Of a DNA stretch of 36,779 nt, positions 1-7,844 are shown one piece after another. How positions within the stretch are numbered: position 1 is the stretch's first letter; every line of letters begins with the position of its first letter. The notes beneath the pieces were generated by a model. It was not told the DNA's origin. It saw nothing but the letters and a program-made list of their open reading frames with translations, and searched no databases. The stretch is from Nocardiopsis listeri NBRC 13360. Lineage in GTDB: Bacteria > Actinomycetota > Actinomycetes > Streptosporangiales > Streptosporangiaceae. A program made the position numbers and the translations under genes. The stretch lies in contig NZ_BCSH01000078.1 of the NCBI RefSeq assembly GCF_001570765.1, positions 1-36,779 of the forward strand. The letters are read 5' to 3'.

Positions 1-34
1 CCCCACACCGAGCACCCCACCCACGCCCACCCCT

Positions 35-51
35 TGGAATCACTCATCTAG
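35..51 (-). repeat. 17-bp dispersed motif, copy 1
   Basis: On the minus strand this reads CTAGATGAGTGATTCCA, identical to 36631-36647 at the other end of the window. On the minus strand it lies about 80 bases beyond the stop codon of the metallopeptidase gene and is followed by a G/T-rich stretch running off the window edge. The second copy is also 3' of a gene and is also followed by G/T-rich DNA. Its function is unknown. Confidence 0.55.
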
Positions 52-94
52 CGGAGCGCTTCGGGCAGGGATGGAATCCGGTCGTGCGGGGTGG

Positions 95-116
95 CACGGC
101 CGGATCCGGACCCGTG
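95..116 (-). terminator. possible terminator hairpin of the metallopeptidase gene
   Basis: CACGG (95-99) can pair with CCGTG (112-116) around the palindrome CCGGATCCGG (100-109). It lies just past the minus-strand stop codon at 134. The stem is imperfect and has no T run, so this is a weak call. Confidence 0.3.
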
Positions 117-133
117 GGGGCGGGGCCGGGTCG

Positions 134-568
134 TCACCCTTCCGGGTCGACCGACTCCGGCTCCACCCCGAGCAGGTTGGCGACCTCCTCGACCACGGCT
201 TCGTGGACAAGGAGGGCCATCTCGTCCGGATCCTTGGTCCGGATCTCCACGGGACGGCGGTAGACGACGATCCTGGCCCGACCCTCGGGGTCGGTCTCCA
301 GGCGGGAGAAGGGGATCGTTTCGGATAGCTCGCCGAGAGGCGGGACCGGCGGAACGTCCTCCACTAGGAAGTCGACGTTCGCCAGCTCGCGTGCCCACAA
401 CCGTTCGAGGCGTTCGACCGCGTCCAAGACGAGGTCGTCGAAGGCCTGCGCTCGGCTGCGGTACACCGGTAGGTCGGAAGGCACGAGAGGACCGCGGATG
501 CCTCGGCCGCGGCGGTCCCGGCGCCGGACTCGATCTGGTTGGCCACTGGAAAGGCGCACTCGTCGCAC
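134..568 (-). CDS. metallopeptidase-family (zincin-like) protein with degenerate active site
   Basis: A small soluble protein resembling the actinobacterial 'metallopeptidase family' (minimal-zincin type, PF06262-like). The recognisable core is SRAQAFDDLVLDAVERLERL near the middle, then FLVEDVPPVPP, a RIVVYRRPVE strand, and a C-terminal helix LVHEAVVEEVANLLG. That helix is where the family's zinc motif HExxH belongs. Here the second histidine is missing (HEAVV), so peptidase activity is doubtful; this degeneration is common in actinobacterial members as I remember them. Start: GTG at 568 is used, and a second GTG at 559 is equally possible. Homologues often begin near the RRRDRRGRG segment, but the Val codon before it is GTC and cannot be a start. 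The gene diverges from the DUF3499 gene, a pairing conserved in actinomycetes. Confidence 0.75.
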   Translation of the reverse strand: MRRVRLSSGQPDRVRRRDRRGRGIRGPLVPSDLPVYRSRAQAFDDLVLDAVERLERLWARELANVDFLVEDVPPVPPLGELSETIPFSRLETDPEGRARIVVYRRPVEIRTKDPDEMALLVHEAVVEEVANLLGVEPESVDPEG

Positions 569-744
569 ACTTCGAGCCTAAGCCATCACGGGCCCCTGAC
601 GTAGCCCCCATCCGATTCGGACCCGAAGGCCATGGTGGGGGCCGTGGAGCCCGCGAACCCGCTCGAAGCCGGCGAGTGGGTGCGAGTGGGTTCGGAAAAC
701 GTACAGCTCATGACACGATGCTGGCGTGTCCCTCGGTAAAGGCA

Positions 745-750
745 TACAGT
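745..750 (+). promoter_or_regulatory. -10-like TACAGT before the DUF3499 gene
   Basis: TACAGT ends 8 bases before the GTG start at 759, and there is no Shine-Dalgarno sequence in between. This is the spacing expected of a leaderless transcript starting at or next to the start codon. No convincing -35 is visible. Confidence 0.3.
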
Positions 751-758
751 CGAACGCT

Positions 759-1160
759 GTGAGCCATGTTCGACGCTGTTCCCGCACCGCGTGCAGGCAG
801 CCCGCCGTATTCACGCTCACGTACGTCTACGCCGACTCCACCGCCGTCCTCGGACCGCTCGCCGCCTACGTGGAACCGCACTGCTACGACCTGTGCGCCA
901 TGCACGCCGAGCGCCTGACCGCGCCGCGCGGGTGGGAGGTGGTCCGGCTCCCGGTCGAGACGTCGGGCGGAGGCCCCGGCAGCGATGACCTGGAGGCGCT
1001 GGCGGACGCCGTACGTGAGGCGGCGCGGCCGCCCGCGCGTTCTGAGCCGTCCCCCGGAGAGCCGGTGGGCGAAGGGCAGGAGATCCTGCGCCGCGGCCAC
1101 CTACGCGTGGTCAAGTCCGACCGCTCCGAACAGCGAGACCCTCGTCGCCCGCACGGCTGA
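759..1160 (+). CDS. DUF3499 zinc-ribbon-like protein
   Basis: A 133-aa protein of the actinobacterial DUF3499 family (PF12005), function unknown. The N-terminus VSHVRRCSRTAC carries Cys7 and Cys12. A second cluster, HCYDLCAMHAERL, carries Cys42, Cys46 and His49, so a structural zinc site is likely. The segment TYVYADSTAVLGPLA between them and the following TAPRGWEVVRL are the family signature. The C-terminal third is low-complexity and probably disordered. Start: GTG at 759 is chosen because homologues begin with this MSHVRRC-like segment; an upstream in-frame GTG at 726 would add 11 unconserved residues. It diverges from the metallopeptidase gene and precedes manB by 121 bp, an order conserved in actinomycetes. 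Confidence 0.85.
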   Translation: MSHVRRCSRTACRQPAVFTLTYVYADSTAVLGPLAAYVEPHCYDLCAMHAERLTAPRGWEVVRLPVETSGGGPGSDDLEALADAVREAARPPARSEPSPGEPVGEGQEILRRGHLRVVKSDRSEQRDPRRPHG

Positions 1161-1281
1161 ACGAGTGTCCCTCCGGGCGATGCCCATGGGGCCCTCGGCC
1201 GGTACCTTGCTAGTTTTGTATGGCGTCCGGAACACGGGCGCTGGACCGAACTCGTGGCAGAACCGACCGGCCGGAGCAGAA

Positions 1282-2646
1282 GTGGTTGACCTCGGAAGCA
1301 TCTTCAAGGCATACGACGTGCGCGGTGTGATTCCGGACACCTTCAACGCCGATATCGCCCGAGCGATCGGTGCGGCATTCGCCCGCGTGGTGGCCGCTTC
1401 CTCCGTCGTGGTCGCCCACGACATGCGGCCCTCCTCACCGGAGCTCGCCCACGCCTTCGCCGACGGTGTCACCTCCCAAGGCGTGGACGTGGTGTTCGCC
1501 GGACTCGGCTCCACCGACCTGCTCTACTACGGGTCCGGTGCCCTGGACATGCCCGGTGCCATGTTCACCGCCAGTCACAACCCCGCGGAGTACAACGGCA
1601 TCAAGATGTGCCGGGCCGGGGCCGCGCCCATCAGTGGCGAGTCCGGCCTGGACGACATCCGTCGTCTCGCCGAGGAGAGCCTGAACGGGGGAGGGGTACC
1701 CGCCCACGACGGGCCGAAGGGCACCGTCGTCGAGAAGGACCTGCTCACCGACTACGCCGAATACCTGCGCGACCTGGTGGACCTGTCGGGTTCTCGGCCG
1801 CTCAAGGTCGTGGTGGACGCCGGCAACGGCATGGGCGGCCACACCGTCCCCGGAGTACTGCGCGACCTGCCGCTGGAGATCGTGCCCCTGTACTTCGAAC
1901 TCGACGGCACCTTCCCCAACCACCCGGCCAACCCGCTGGACCCCGACAACCTGGTCGATCTCCAGGCCAAGGTGCGCGAGACCGGAGCCGATATCGGTCT
2001 GGCCTTCGACGGTGACGCCGACCGCTGCTTCGTCATCGACGAGCGGGGCGAACCGGTACCCCCGTCCGCGGTCACCGCGCTGGTCGCCGTCCAGGAACTG
2101 AAGCGCGAACCGGGCGCGACCATCATCCACAACCTCATCACCTCCGCGGCGGTCCCCGAGATCGTCGCCGAACACGGTGGCGAGCCCGTTCGCACCAGGG
2201 TCGGCCACTCTTTCATCAAGGCGACGATGGCCGAGAGCGGGGCCATCTTCGGTGGTGAGCACTCCGCCCACTACTACTTCCGGGACTTCTGGAAGGCGGA
2301 CACGGGTATGCTCGCGGCGATGCACGTCCTCCGTGTCCTGGGGGCGGACCAACGGCCGCTCTCGCAGATCACGGAGGAGTACTCCCGCTACGCGGCCTCG
2401 GGTGAGATCAACTCGAAGGTCGACGACGCCTCCGGTCGCATGGCGGCGGTACGCGAGGCGTTCGTCGGACGGGACGGAGTCACCGTCGACGAACTCGACG
2501 GCCTCAGCGTCACCCTGCCGGAAGGGGCCTGGTTCAACCTGCGCGCCTCCAACACCGAGCCGCTCCTGCGGCTCAACGTCGAGGCCGCCGACGACACAGA
2601 GGTCGCGCGCCTGCGCGACGAGGTCCTGGACATTGTCCGTGCCTGA
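1282..2646 (+). CDS. manB: phosphomannomutase/phosphoglucomutase
   Basis: Alpha-D-phosphohexomutase of 454 aa, interconverting mannose-6-P/mannose-1-P (and possibly the glucose phosphates). It supplies GDP-mannose for mannolipids, glycans and glycoproteins. All four family motifs are present: the phosphoserine loop TASHNPAEYNGIK (Ser98), the metal loop DGDADR (243-248), the sugar-binding loop GEHSAH (about 325-330) and the phosphate loop ASNTEPLLRL (about 422). The start is GTG at 1282, preceded by GGAG five bases upstream, and the protein then begins directly with the family's DLGSIFKAYDVRG. A possible -10 (TAGTTT, 1211-1216) lies in the gap after the DUF3499 gene. It is followed 40 bp later by the trm112-like gene, probably in the same transcript. 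Confidence 0.95.
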   Translation: MVDLGSIFKAYDVRGVIPDTFNADIARAIGAAFARVVAASSVVVAHDMRPSSPELAHAFADGVTSQGVDVVFAGLGSTDLLYYGSGALDMPGAMFTASHNPAEYNGIKMCRAGAAPISGESGLDDIRRLAEESLNGGGVPAHDGPKGTVVEKDLLTDYAEYLRDLVDLSGSRPLKVVVDAGNGMGGHTVPGVLRDLPLEIVPLYFELDGTFPNHPANPLDPDNLVDLQAKVRETGADIGLAFDGDADRCFVIDERGEPVPPSAVTALVAVQELKREPGATIIHNLITSAAVPEIVAEHGGEPVRTRVGHSFIKATMAESGAIFGGEHSAHYYFRDFWKADTGMLAAMHVLRVLGADQRPLSQITEEYSRYAASGEINSKVDDASGRMAAVREAFVGRDGVTVDELDGLSVTLPEGAWFNLRASNTEPLLRLNVEAADDTEVARLRDEVLDIVRA

Positions 2647-2686
2647 CCCGACCTCGCACGAGGCCGGCACACGAGGAACGAGAATC

Positions 2687-2869
2687 ATGAGCACGAAGAT
2701 CGACGGCTGGCTGCTGGAGATCCTGGCCTGCCCGCAGAGCCAGGCGCCGCTGCGCCACGACCCCGAGACCGACGAGCTGGTCTGCGACGAGAGCGGCCTG
2801 GCCTACCCCATCCGGGACGGCATCCCGGTTCTGCTCGTCGACGAGGCGCGCAAGATCTCCCAGCCCTGA
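2687..2869 (+). CDS. Trm112 family protein
   Basis: A 60-aa small protein of the Trm112/UPF0434 family (PF03966). The family fold is visible as WLLEILACPQSQAPL, then ELVCDESGLAYPIRDGIPVLL. In eukaryotes and archaea Trm112 is an activating subunit of SAM-dependent methyltransferases; the role of the bacterial protein is not settled. The first zinc-knuckle position reads CPQS rather than CPxC, so classical four-cysteine zinc binding is incomplete (Cys24 and Cys47 region only). ATG at 2687 has an AGGA-type ribosome site upstream. It lies 40 bp behind manB, as in many actinomycetes, and the transcript ends at the hairpin right after its stop codon. Confidence 0.88.
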   Translation: MSTKIDGWLLEILACPQSQAPLRHDPETDELVCDESGLAYPIRDGIPVLLVDEARKISQP

Positions 2870-2871
2870 AG

Positions 2872-2916
2872 GCTGTTCTGTGGACCACGGGTAACCCCCG
2901 TGGCCCACGAAACAGC
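2872..2916 (+). terminator. long hairpin terminator after manB-trm112
   Basis: Three stacked arms pair. GCTGTT (2872-2877) pairs with AACAGC (2911-2916), GTGG (2880-2883) with CCAC (2905-2908), and CCACGGG (2885-2891) with CCCGTGG (2897-2903), closing a 5-base loop. It begins two bases after the trm112 stop codon. There is no T run, as usual for terminators in high-GC actinomycetes. Confidence 0.75.
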
Positions 2917-3016
2917 TTCAAACCCCTCACCCGGGGTCCTTCACGAGGTATTCCCGGCAGGATCGAAAAAGGTGCGGGCCGAAACGGAACGTTCTACTCG
3001 TTTCAGCAGTCATAGG

Positions 3017-3082
3017 GGGTACGTCGGTCGGGCGGTGGCCCACAGGGTCCCGTCCCTCCCAGCACACCGGACCGACGTACCC
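3017..3082. repeat. 13-bp perfect inverted repeat upstream of the kinase gene
   Basis: GGGTACGTCGGTC (3017-3029) is exactly repeated in reverse complement at 3070-3082, with 40 bases between. It ends 56 bases before the kinase start codon. It could be a paired operator or a leader hairpin; nothing decides between these. Confidence 0.6.
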
Positions 3083-3138
3083 TGCCCGTACCCTGGTCCT
3101 GCGCGCCCCGCACAAGACGACCTCCCTGGAGGACACCG

Positions 3139-4497
3139 ATGCCCGGTCCCGATTCGCTACTGCCGAGCGACCCCTCATCGTTCGGTGACTACAGCGTGAC
3201 CGGACGACTCGGAAAAGGCGGCCAGGGCGTCGTCTACCTCGTCGAGGACCCCGACGGGGAGGAGTACGCGGTCAAGGTCCTCAACGACCAGTGGTCGCAG
3301 GACTCCGACCTGCGCAAGCGATTCGAGAAGGAGGTGCGGGCCGCCCAGCGGGTCGCGTCCTTCTGTACCGCGGCGATCATCGACGCCCGGCTCGATCACG
3401 ATCCGCCCTACGTGGTGAGCGAGTTCGTTCCGGGCAAGGACCTCCAGGAGACCGTGGCCAAGGGACGCGCGGTTCGGGGCGCCGCGCTCCAGCGGCTGGC
3501 GGTGTCCACCGCGACCGCGCTCGTGGCCATCCACAAGGCGGGCATCGTCCACCGTGACTTCAAGCCCGGCAACGTGCTGCTGGGCCCGGACGGGCCGCGG
3601 GTGATCGACTTCGGCATCGCCCGGGTCGACGACGGCACCGCCACCATGACCAACTCGATCGTCGGTACGCCCTCCTACATGGCGCCCGAGCAGATCGAGG
3701 GGCGCGGGATCACCGACAAGTGCGACATCTTCGCGTGGGGGTGCGTGATCGCGTTCTCCTCCACCGGACGGGCGCCCTTCGGTTCCGACACGGTGCCCGC
3801 CGTGGTACACCGGGTGGTCAGCGCGCCGCCGGACCTGGACGGCGTCGACGACACGCTGCGCCCCATCGTCGAGTCGTGCCTGGACAAGAACCCCGACAAC
3901 CGCCCCAACGCCCAGCAGCTCCTCATGCGACTGCTCGGGCACGAGGCCGACGAATCCGACACCGCCGACGCGTTCGAGCGGGGTGAGCGGGTCGCCCAGA
4001 CCGGTCTGCTCAACGGGGCGCAGTTGCCGCCGGTCCAGCCACAGACGGGCCCCTACCCCCAGACCGGGCCACGCCCCGCAATGGCCTACCCGCCGGGAAT
4101 CTCCGACCCGCGAACCGGTCAGAACCCCGGGTTCGCCAACCCCACCCCGGGCATGGGAAATCCCGGTGTGTCCGACCCACGGCCGGGGATGCCCGGGCAC
4201 CCCATGGTCTCGGACCCCAGGCAGGGTGGCTACGCCATGCAGCCGGGTACGTCCGACCCGCGTCCCGGGCTGCCGGGGCAGCCGCAGCCCCCGCAGCAGT
4301 CCAGGCTCCCGCAGGCGGCGCAGCACGGCGCGAACCCCATGATGACCGGCGGGCTGCCCCCCAACCAGACTTACGGGGGCGGCTACCGGCAGCAGCGGAA
4401 GGACTCGGTGTTGCAGCAGGGCTGGGTCATCCCGCTCGTGCTCATCACCATCGTCATCCTGCTCCTGCTGGTGCTCATCCTCGCGATCAGCGGCTGA
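3139..4497 (+). CDS. membrane-anchored Ser/Thr protein kinase
   Basis: A Hanks-type (PknB-like) kinase of 452 aa. The catalytic domain spans about residues 17-275. It has the glycine loop GKGGQG (25-30), ATP-anchoring Lys46, catalytic HRDFKPGN (138-145, Phe in place of the usual Leu), DFG (157-159) and APE (182-184), so it should be active. Residues about 290-420 are a Pro/Gly/Gln-rich linker with four SDPR-type repeats. One transmembrane helix (about 428-450) lies at the extreme C-terminus with only two residues after it. There is therefore no extracellular sensor domain (no PASTA), which suggests cytosolic or partner-derived input. ATG at 3139 follows a good GGAGG. It converges on the unknown minus-strand gene ending at 4519. 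Substrates cannot be inferred. Confidence 0.93.
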   Translation: MPGPDSLLPSDPSSFGDYSVTGRLGKGGQGVVYLVEDPDGEEYAVKVLNDQWSQDSDLRKRFEKEVRAAQRVASFCTAAIIDARLDHDPPYVVSEFVPGKDLQETVAKGRAVRGAALQRLAVSTATALVAIHKAGIVHRDFKPGNVLLGPDGPRVIDFGIARVDDGTATMTNSIVGTPSYMAPEQIEGRGITDKCDIFAWGCVIAFSSTGRAPFGSDTVPAVVHRVVSAPPDLDGVDDTLRPIVESCLDKNPDNRPNAQQLLMRLLGHEADESDTADAFERGERVAQTGLLNGAQLPPVQPQTGPYPQTGPRPAMAYPPGISDPRTGQNPGFANPTPGMGNPGVSDPRPGMPGHPMVSDPRQGGYAMQPGTSDPRPGLPGQPQPPQQSRLPQAAQHGANPMMTGGLPPNQTYGGGYRQQRKDSVLQQGWVIPLVLITIVILLLLVLILAISG

Positions 4498-4518
4498 CCG
4501 AGTGGGACCCGGGCACGC

Positions 4519-5664
4519 TCAGACCCGGGTGAGCTCGTTCATCGAACGCGAGACCGCCTCGTCCACCAGGTCGCGCACCCGGGGCCACCGGTCGTCGACG
4601 CAATCGCTGGGCATCACCGTGACGCTGTCGCTGCCGGACATCTCCAGGACGTCCTGGACGCCCTCCGGTGTGGTCAGGCGCGCGTGCGCGGTCACCGCCA
4701 GTACGCCCGAGGGCGGCATGCCCACGTCCTGCACCACCACGTACAGCGAGAGGCACGCCACACCGATCTCCAGGTCCAGGCGGGCCCACCAGTGGGTGGC
4801 TCCGGGGGTGAGCAGTACGCGCGCGGCCACCCCGGTCCCGGCGTCTGAAGTGCAGTCTCCGGAGGAGACCGTGGCGCGGGCCGTCGGGTCGAGCGCCCGC
4901 AGGATGAGCCCGACCGAGGCGCCACGGGAGCGCACGTGGTCCAGGACCCTTCTTCGGGTGACCGCGCTCAGCGGTGGCACGGGAGCGTCGAGCACGGGAT
5001 CCGTCCTCGAACCCCATCCGATCTCCGCGCGCAACGCCTCGGTGACCAGCCGGGCGAAGTGGGTGACCAGTTCCGCGAAGTGTTCGCCTTCCTCCGGCCC
5101 GACCTGGTTCCGGGGCGCGGGGGTGCGCGGATCCGGGAGCAAGGGTGGGTGGTCGGCGCGCTGGAGCACTCTGGAGGCCAACACCCACGGCAGGATCCGA
5201 GCGGGTGCTCCTTCGGGAACGTCGTCGGGGGATGGCCCGTTCAGCTCGTCCAGCGTCCGCGCGCACTCCACGTAGACGTGGGCGGCACGGACCACCGGAT
5301 GCGCGGGCACGATCGCGGCCTCGGCCAGGGCACGGGTGTGTTCGGCGGACAGTGGGGCCTGTGGCGGGCCCGAGGGGGCGAACAGCTCGGCCACCCGACC
5401 GGCGAGCCCGGCGATGTGGTCGGAGGTCATCGGGGGATGGGGCTCGACCGGGTCGACGAGCAGAAGGTCCGCGAGCGCAGGTCCGCCGCCCCACCCCTGG
5501 ACACGGTCGTGGGTGAGGGAACGTCGAGCCGCGGCCCGGGCCCGCAGTGTCTGGCACTGGCGGTGCCGGGCCCAGAACGCCCGGAGGCGGTCGACGTCCG
5601 TGAGTTCTGTGCGCACGCGATCCGGGAGGGACTCCCGGGCGGGGGCGCCGAGTTGGCTGTCCAC
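4519..5664 (-). CDS. uncharacterised 381-aa protein
   Basis: I do not recognise this protein with confidence. It has no signal peptide or membrane helix and looks soluble. The N-terminal half is helical and Ala/Leu/Arg-rich. The segment AHPVVRAAHVYVECARTLDEL (about residue 120 onward) faintly recalls the helix before the active site of Fic-fold proteins, but the catalytic HxFx(D/E)GNGR motif is absent, so this is only a suggestion. The C-terminal half looks like a separate alpha/beta domain with WWARLDLEIGVACLSLYVVV. The start is GTG at 5664, inside a palindrome (5663-5676). It lies convergent to the Ser/Thr kinase, 21 bp apart. GC-rich codon use like its neighbours supports a real gene. Confidence 0.7.
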   Translation of the reverse strand: MDSQLGAPARESLPDRVRTELTDVDRLRAFWARHRQCQTLRARAAARRSLTHDRVQGWGGGPALADLLLVDPVEPHPPMTSDHIAGLAGRVAELFAPSGPPQAPLSAEHTRALAEAAIVPAHPVVRAAHVYVECARTLDELNGPSPDDVPEGAPARILPWVLASRVLQRADHPPLLPDPRTPAPRNQVGPEEGEHFAELVTHFARLVTEALRAEIGWGSRTDPVLDAPVPPLSAVTRRRVLDHVRSRGASVGLILRALDPTARATVSSGDCTSDAGTGVAARVLLTPGATHWWARLDLEIGVACLSLYVVVQDVGMPPSGVLAVTAHARLTTPEGVQDVLEMSGSDSVTVMPSDCVDDRWPRVRDLVDEAVSRSMNELTRV

Positions 5665-5676
5665 GTGTGTTCACGT
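5663..5676. promoter_or_regulatory. palindrome over the start codon of the 381-aa gene
   Basis: ACGTG (5663-5667) and CACGT (5672-5676) form an inverted repeat with a 4-base centre, TGTT. The arm nearer the gene overlaps its GTG start codon (5664-5662). It could be a repressor site or a small hairpin hiding the start. Confidence 0.35.
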
Positions 5677-5856
5677 AGCCCGGTGGCGGTTTGCCAAAAC
5701 ATGCCGAACGGTTGGTCTGGGTGTCCGGAGGCGGCCGTGGACACGAGTCAACCAAAGAGTTTCAAGAGCGTCGTGGGGTCGCTGGTGACCGGGTTCCGTC
5801 CTGTGGTGCTGGAGGCCGTCGTCCGGGCGTCCGAACAGAGTCGGGACCGTCGTACC

Positions 5857-6267
5857 TCAAAGGGTGGGGCGGAGCAGGCGCATCGCCTTCTCCTTCTCGA
5901 AGTCCATGGCCCGCGCGGGAGCCGGGGTCAGTCGACCCAACCGTTCACCATGAGCGCGCACCCGGGCCAGGACCTCGGGTTCGGCCAGGACCCGCAGGGC
6001 GAAGGAGAGCGCGGCCGGAGGGATGTCGAACTCGCGCTCCAGCTCCAGCCCACGGCGGATGGTCCGCAGGTCCTCCTCGGTGAACCGGCGGTGCCGGTGG
6101 CCGCGCCCGGTCGGTGGGTCCTGGGTGCGGGGAAGCAGCCCGAGTCCCTCCCGGTAGCGGAGCATGCGGGCCGTGCTGCCGACGCGGTCGGCGGCCGCCG
6201 AGATCGGCACCGGGGCGGGACCGGTGCAATCGCCGGGTTCGATGGAAGGAGTGTCGCGGGCGGCCAT
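5857..6267 (-). CDS. MerR-family transcriptional regulator
   Basis: A 136-aa DNA-binding regulator. The N-terminal winged helix-turn-helix is visible as PVPISAAADRVGSTARMLRY, then the typical REGLGLLPRTQDPPTGRG and RRFTEEDLRTIRR. The remaining 60 residues form a helical C-terminal part (LELEREFDIPPAALSFALRVL) with no Cys-rich metal site or recognisable ligand domain. ATG at 6267 is chosen; an in-frame GTG at 6300 would add 11 residues. It diverges from ahcY, and the shared 130-bp gap contains a promoter with an unusually long spacer, the architecture MerR proteins act on. Control of ahcY, and of itself, is therefore plausible but inferred. Confidence 0.85.
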   Translation of the reverse strand: MAARDTPSIEPGDCTGPAPVPISAAADRVGSTARMLRYREGLGLLPRTQDPPTGRGHRHRRFTEEDLRTIRRGLELEREFDIPPAALSFALRVLAEPEVLARVRAHGERLGRLTPAPARAMDFEKEKAMRLLRPTL

Positions 6268-6329
6268 GTACGCGACTTTAACCCACCCCCACCTGTGCAC
6301 GGGTGGAATCTAACGCTGCGTCGTCAACT

Positions 6330-6361
6330 TTGTGACCCGGGTCGTGATGCGCCCCTAGAAT
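6330..6361 (+). promoter_or_regulatory. putative long-spacer ahcY promoter with dyad
   Basis: TTGTGA (6330-6335) and TAGAAT (6356-6361) are separated by 20 bases. The 10-bp palindrome GACCCGGGTC (6334-6343) overlaps the -35 and the first half of the spacer. MerR regulators typically act at promoters with 19-20-bp spacers by bending or twisting the DNA, and a MerR gene diverges here. Reading the -35 as GTGACC (6332-6337) would give a normal 18-base spacer. Confidence 0.4.
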
Positions 6362-6397
6362 CGAGGTCGCCACCACGACTTGACGAGTGAGGAACCC

Positions 6398-7831
6398 ATG
6401 GCATTCGACTTCAAGGTCGCCGATCTTTCCCTGGCCGAGTTCGGCCGCGACGAGATCCGCCTCGCCGAGCACGAGATGCCCGGACTCATGGCCACCCGTG
6501 CAGAGTACGGGGAGAGCAAGCCCCTCCGAGGCGCCCGCATCATGGGCTCCTTGCACATGACCGTGCAGACGGCGGTCCTCATCGAGACCCTCGTCGCCCT
6601 GGGCGCCGAAGTCCGCTGGGTCAGCTGCAACATCTTCTCCACCCAGGACCACGCGGCCGCCGCGGTCGTCGTCGGCCCCGACGGCACCGTCGACGACCCC
6701 AAGGGTGTCCCGGTCTTCGCCTGGAAGGGCGAGACCCTGGAGGAGTACTGGTGGTGCACCGAGCAGGCGCTCACCTGGCCGGGCGAGGGCCCCAACATGA
6801 TCCTGGACGACGGTGGCGACGCCACCATGCTCGTCCACAAGGGCGCCGAGTTCGAGAAGGCCGGCGCCGTGCCGGACCCCTCCACCGCCGACAGCGAGGA
6901 GTTCGCGGTCGTCCTCAAGCTTTTGGGCGAGAGCCTGAAGAAGGACGCCGGTAAGTGGACCAAGCTCGCCGAGGAGATCCAGGGCGTCACCGAGGAGACC
7001 ACCACCGGTGTGCTCCGCCTGTACGAGATGCAGCGTGAGGGCACCCTCGCCTTCCCGGCGATCAACGTCAACGACTCCGTCACCAAGAGCAAGTTCGACA
7101 ACAAGTACGGCATCCGCCACTCGCTGCCGGACGGCATCATGCGCGCCACCGACGTCCTCATCGGTGGCAAGGTCGCCGTGATCTGCGGTTACGGCGACGT
7201 GGGCAAGGGCTCCGCGGACGCGCTGCGTGGCCAGGGCGCCCGCGTCATCGTCACCGAGATCGACCCGATCAACGCCCTCCAGGCCGCCATGGACGGCTTC
7301 CAGGTCGCCACCTTGGAGGACGTGCTGGACACCGGTGACATCTTCGTCACCACCACCGGCAACTTCAACGTGATCATGGCCGACCAGATCGCGCGCATGA
7401 AGCACCAGGCGATCGTCGGCAACGTCGGTCACTTCGACAACGAGATCGACATGGCCGGCCTGGCGAAGATCCCGGGCATCAAGAAGAAGGAGATCAAGCC
7501 GCAGGTCCACGAGTGGACCTTCGAGGACGGCAAATCCGTCCTGGTGCTCTCCGAGGGCCGCCTGCTCAACCTGGGCAACGCCACCGGCCACCCCAGCTTC
7601 GTGATGTCCAACAGCTTCACCAACCAGGTCATCGCGCAGATCGAACTGTTCACCAAGGTCGACGAGTACCCGACCGGCGTGTACACGCTGCCGAAGATCC
7701 TCGACGAGAAGGTCGCCCGTCTCCACCTGGACGCGCTCGGAGTCAGGCTGACCGAGCTCACCAAGGAGCAGGCGTCCTACATCGGTGTGGACGTGGCCGG
7801 GCCGTACAAGCCGGACCACTACCGCTACTGA
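6398..7831 (+). CDS. ahcY: adenosylhomocysteinase (SAH hydrolase)
   Basis: Cytosolic NAD-dependent hydrolysis of S-adenosylhomocysteine to adenosine and homocysteine, removing the product inhibitor of methyltransferases. The protein is 477 aa, the usual long bacterial type. Signatures: [14 protein letters not shown] near the start of the substrate domain, [28 protein letters not shown] (catalytic Lys/Asp/Asn and downstream), the NAD-binding loop GYGDVGKG (264-271), and the C-terminal KPDHYRY, which reaches into the neighbouring subunit's cofactor site. The insert of about 40 residues typical of the long type is present ([11 protein letters not shown] to [11 protein letters not shown]). ATG at 6398 has GAGG just upstream; an in-frame TTG at 6380 would add MTSEEP. 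A short-type paralogue follows after 13 bp. Confidence 0.97.
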   Translation: MAFDFKVADLSLAEFGRDEIRLAEHEMPGLMATRAEYGESKPLRGARIMGSLHMTVQTAVLIETLVALGAEVRWVSCNIFSTQDHAAAAVVVGPDGTVDDPKGVPVFAWKGETLEEYWWCTEQALTWPGEGPNMILDDGGDATMLVHKGAEFEKAGAVPDPSTADSEEFAVVLKLLGESLKKDAGKWTKLAEEIQGVTEETTTGVLRLYEMQREGTLAFPAINVNDSVTKSKFDNKYGIRHSLPDGIMRATDVLIGGKVAVICGYGDVGKGSADALRGQGARVIVTEIDPINALQAAMDGFQVATLEDVLDTGDIFVTTTGNFNVIMADQIARMKHQAIVGNVGHFDNEIDMAGLAKIPGIKKKEIKPQVHEWTFEDGKSVLVLSEGRLLNLGNATGHPSFVMSNSFTNQVIAQIELFTKVDEYPTGVYTLPKILDEKVARLHLDALGVRLTELTKEQASYIGVDVAGPYKPDHYRY

Positions 7832-7844
7832 TGGACCTCCGGCG

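Noticed and set aside
6268..6397. SAH riboswitch before ahcY
   Set aside because: The leader between the predicted promoter and the start codon is only about 30 bases, too short for the SAH aptamer.
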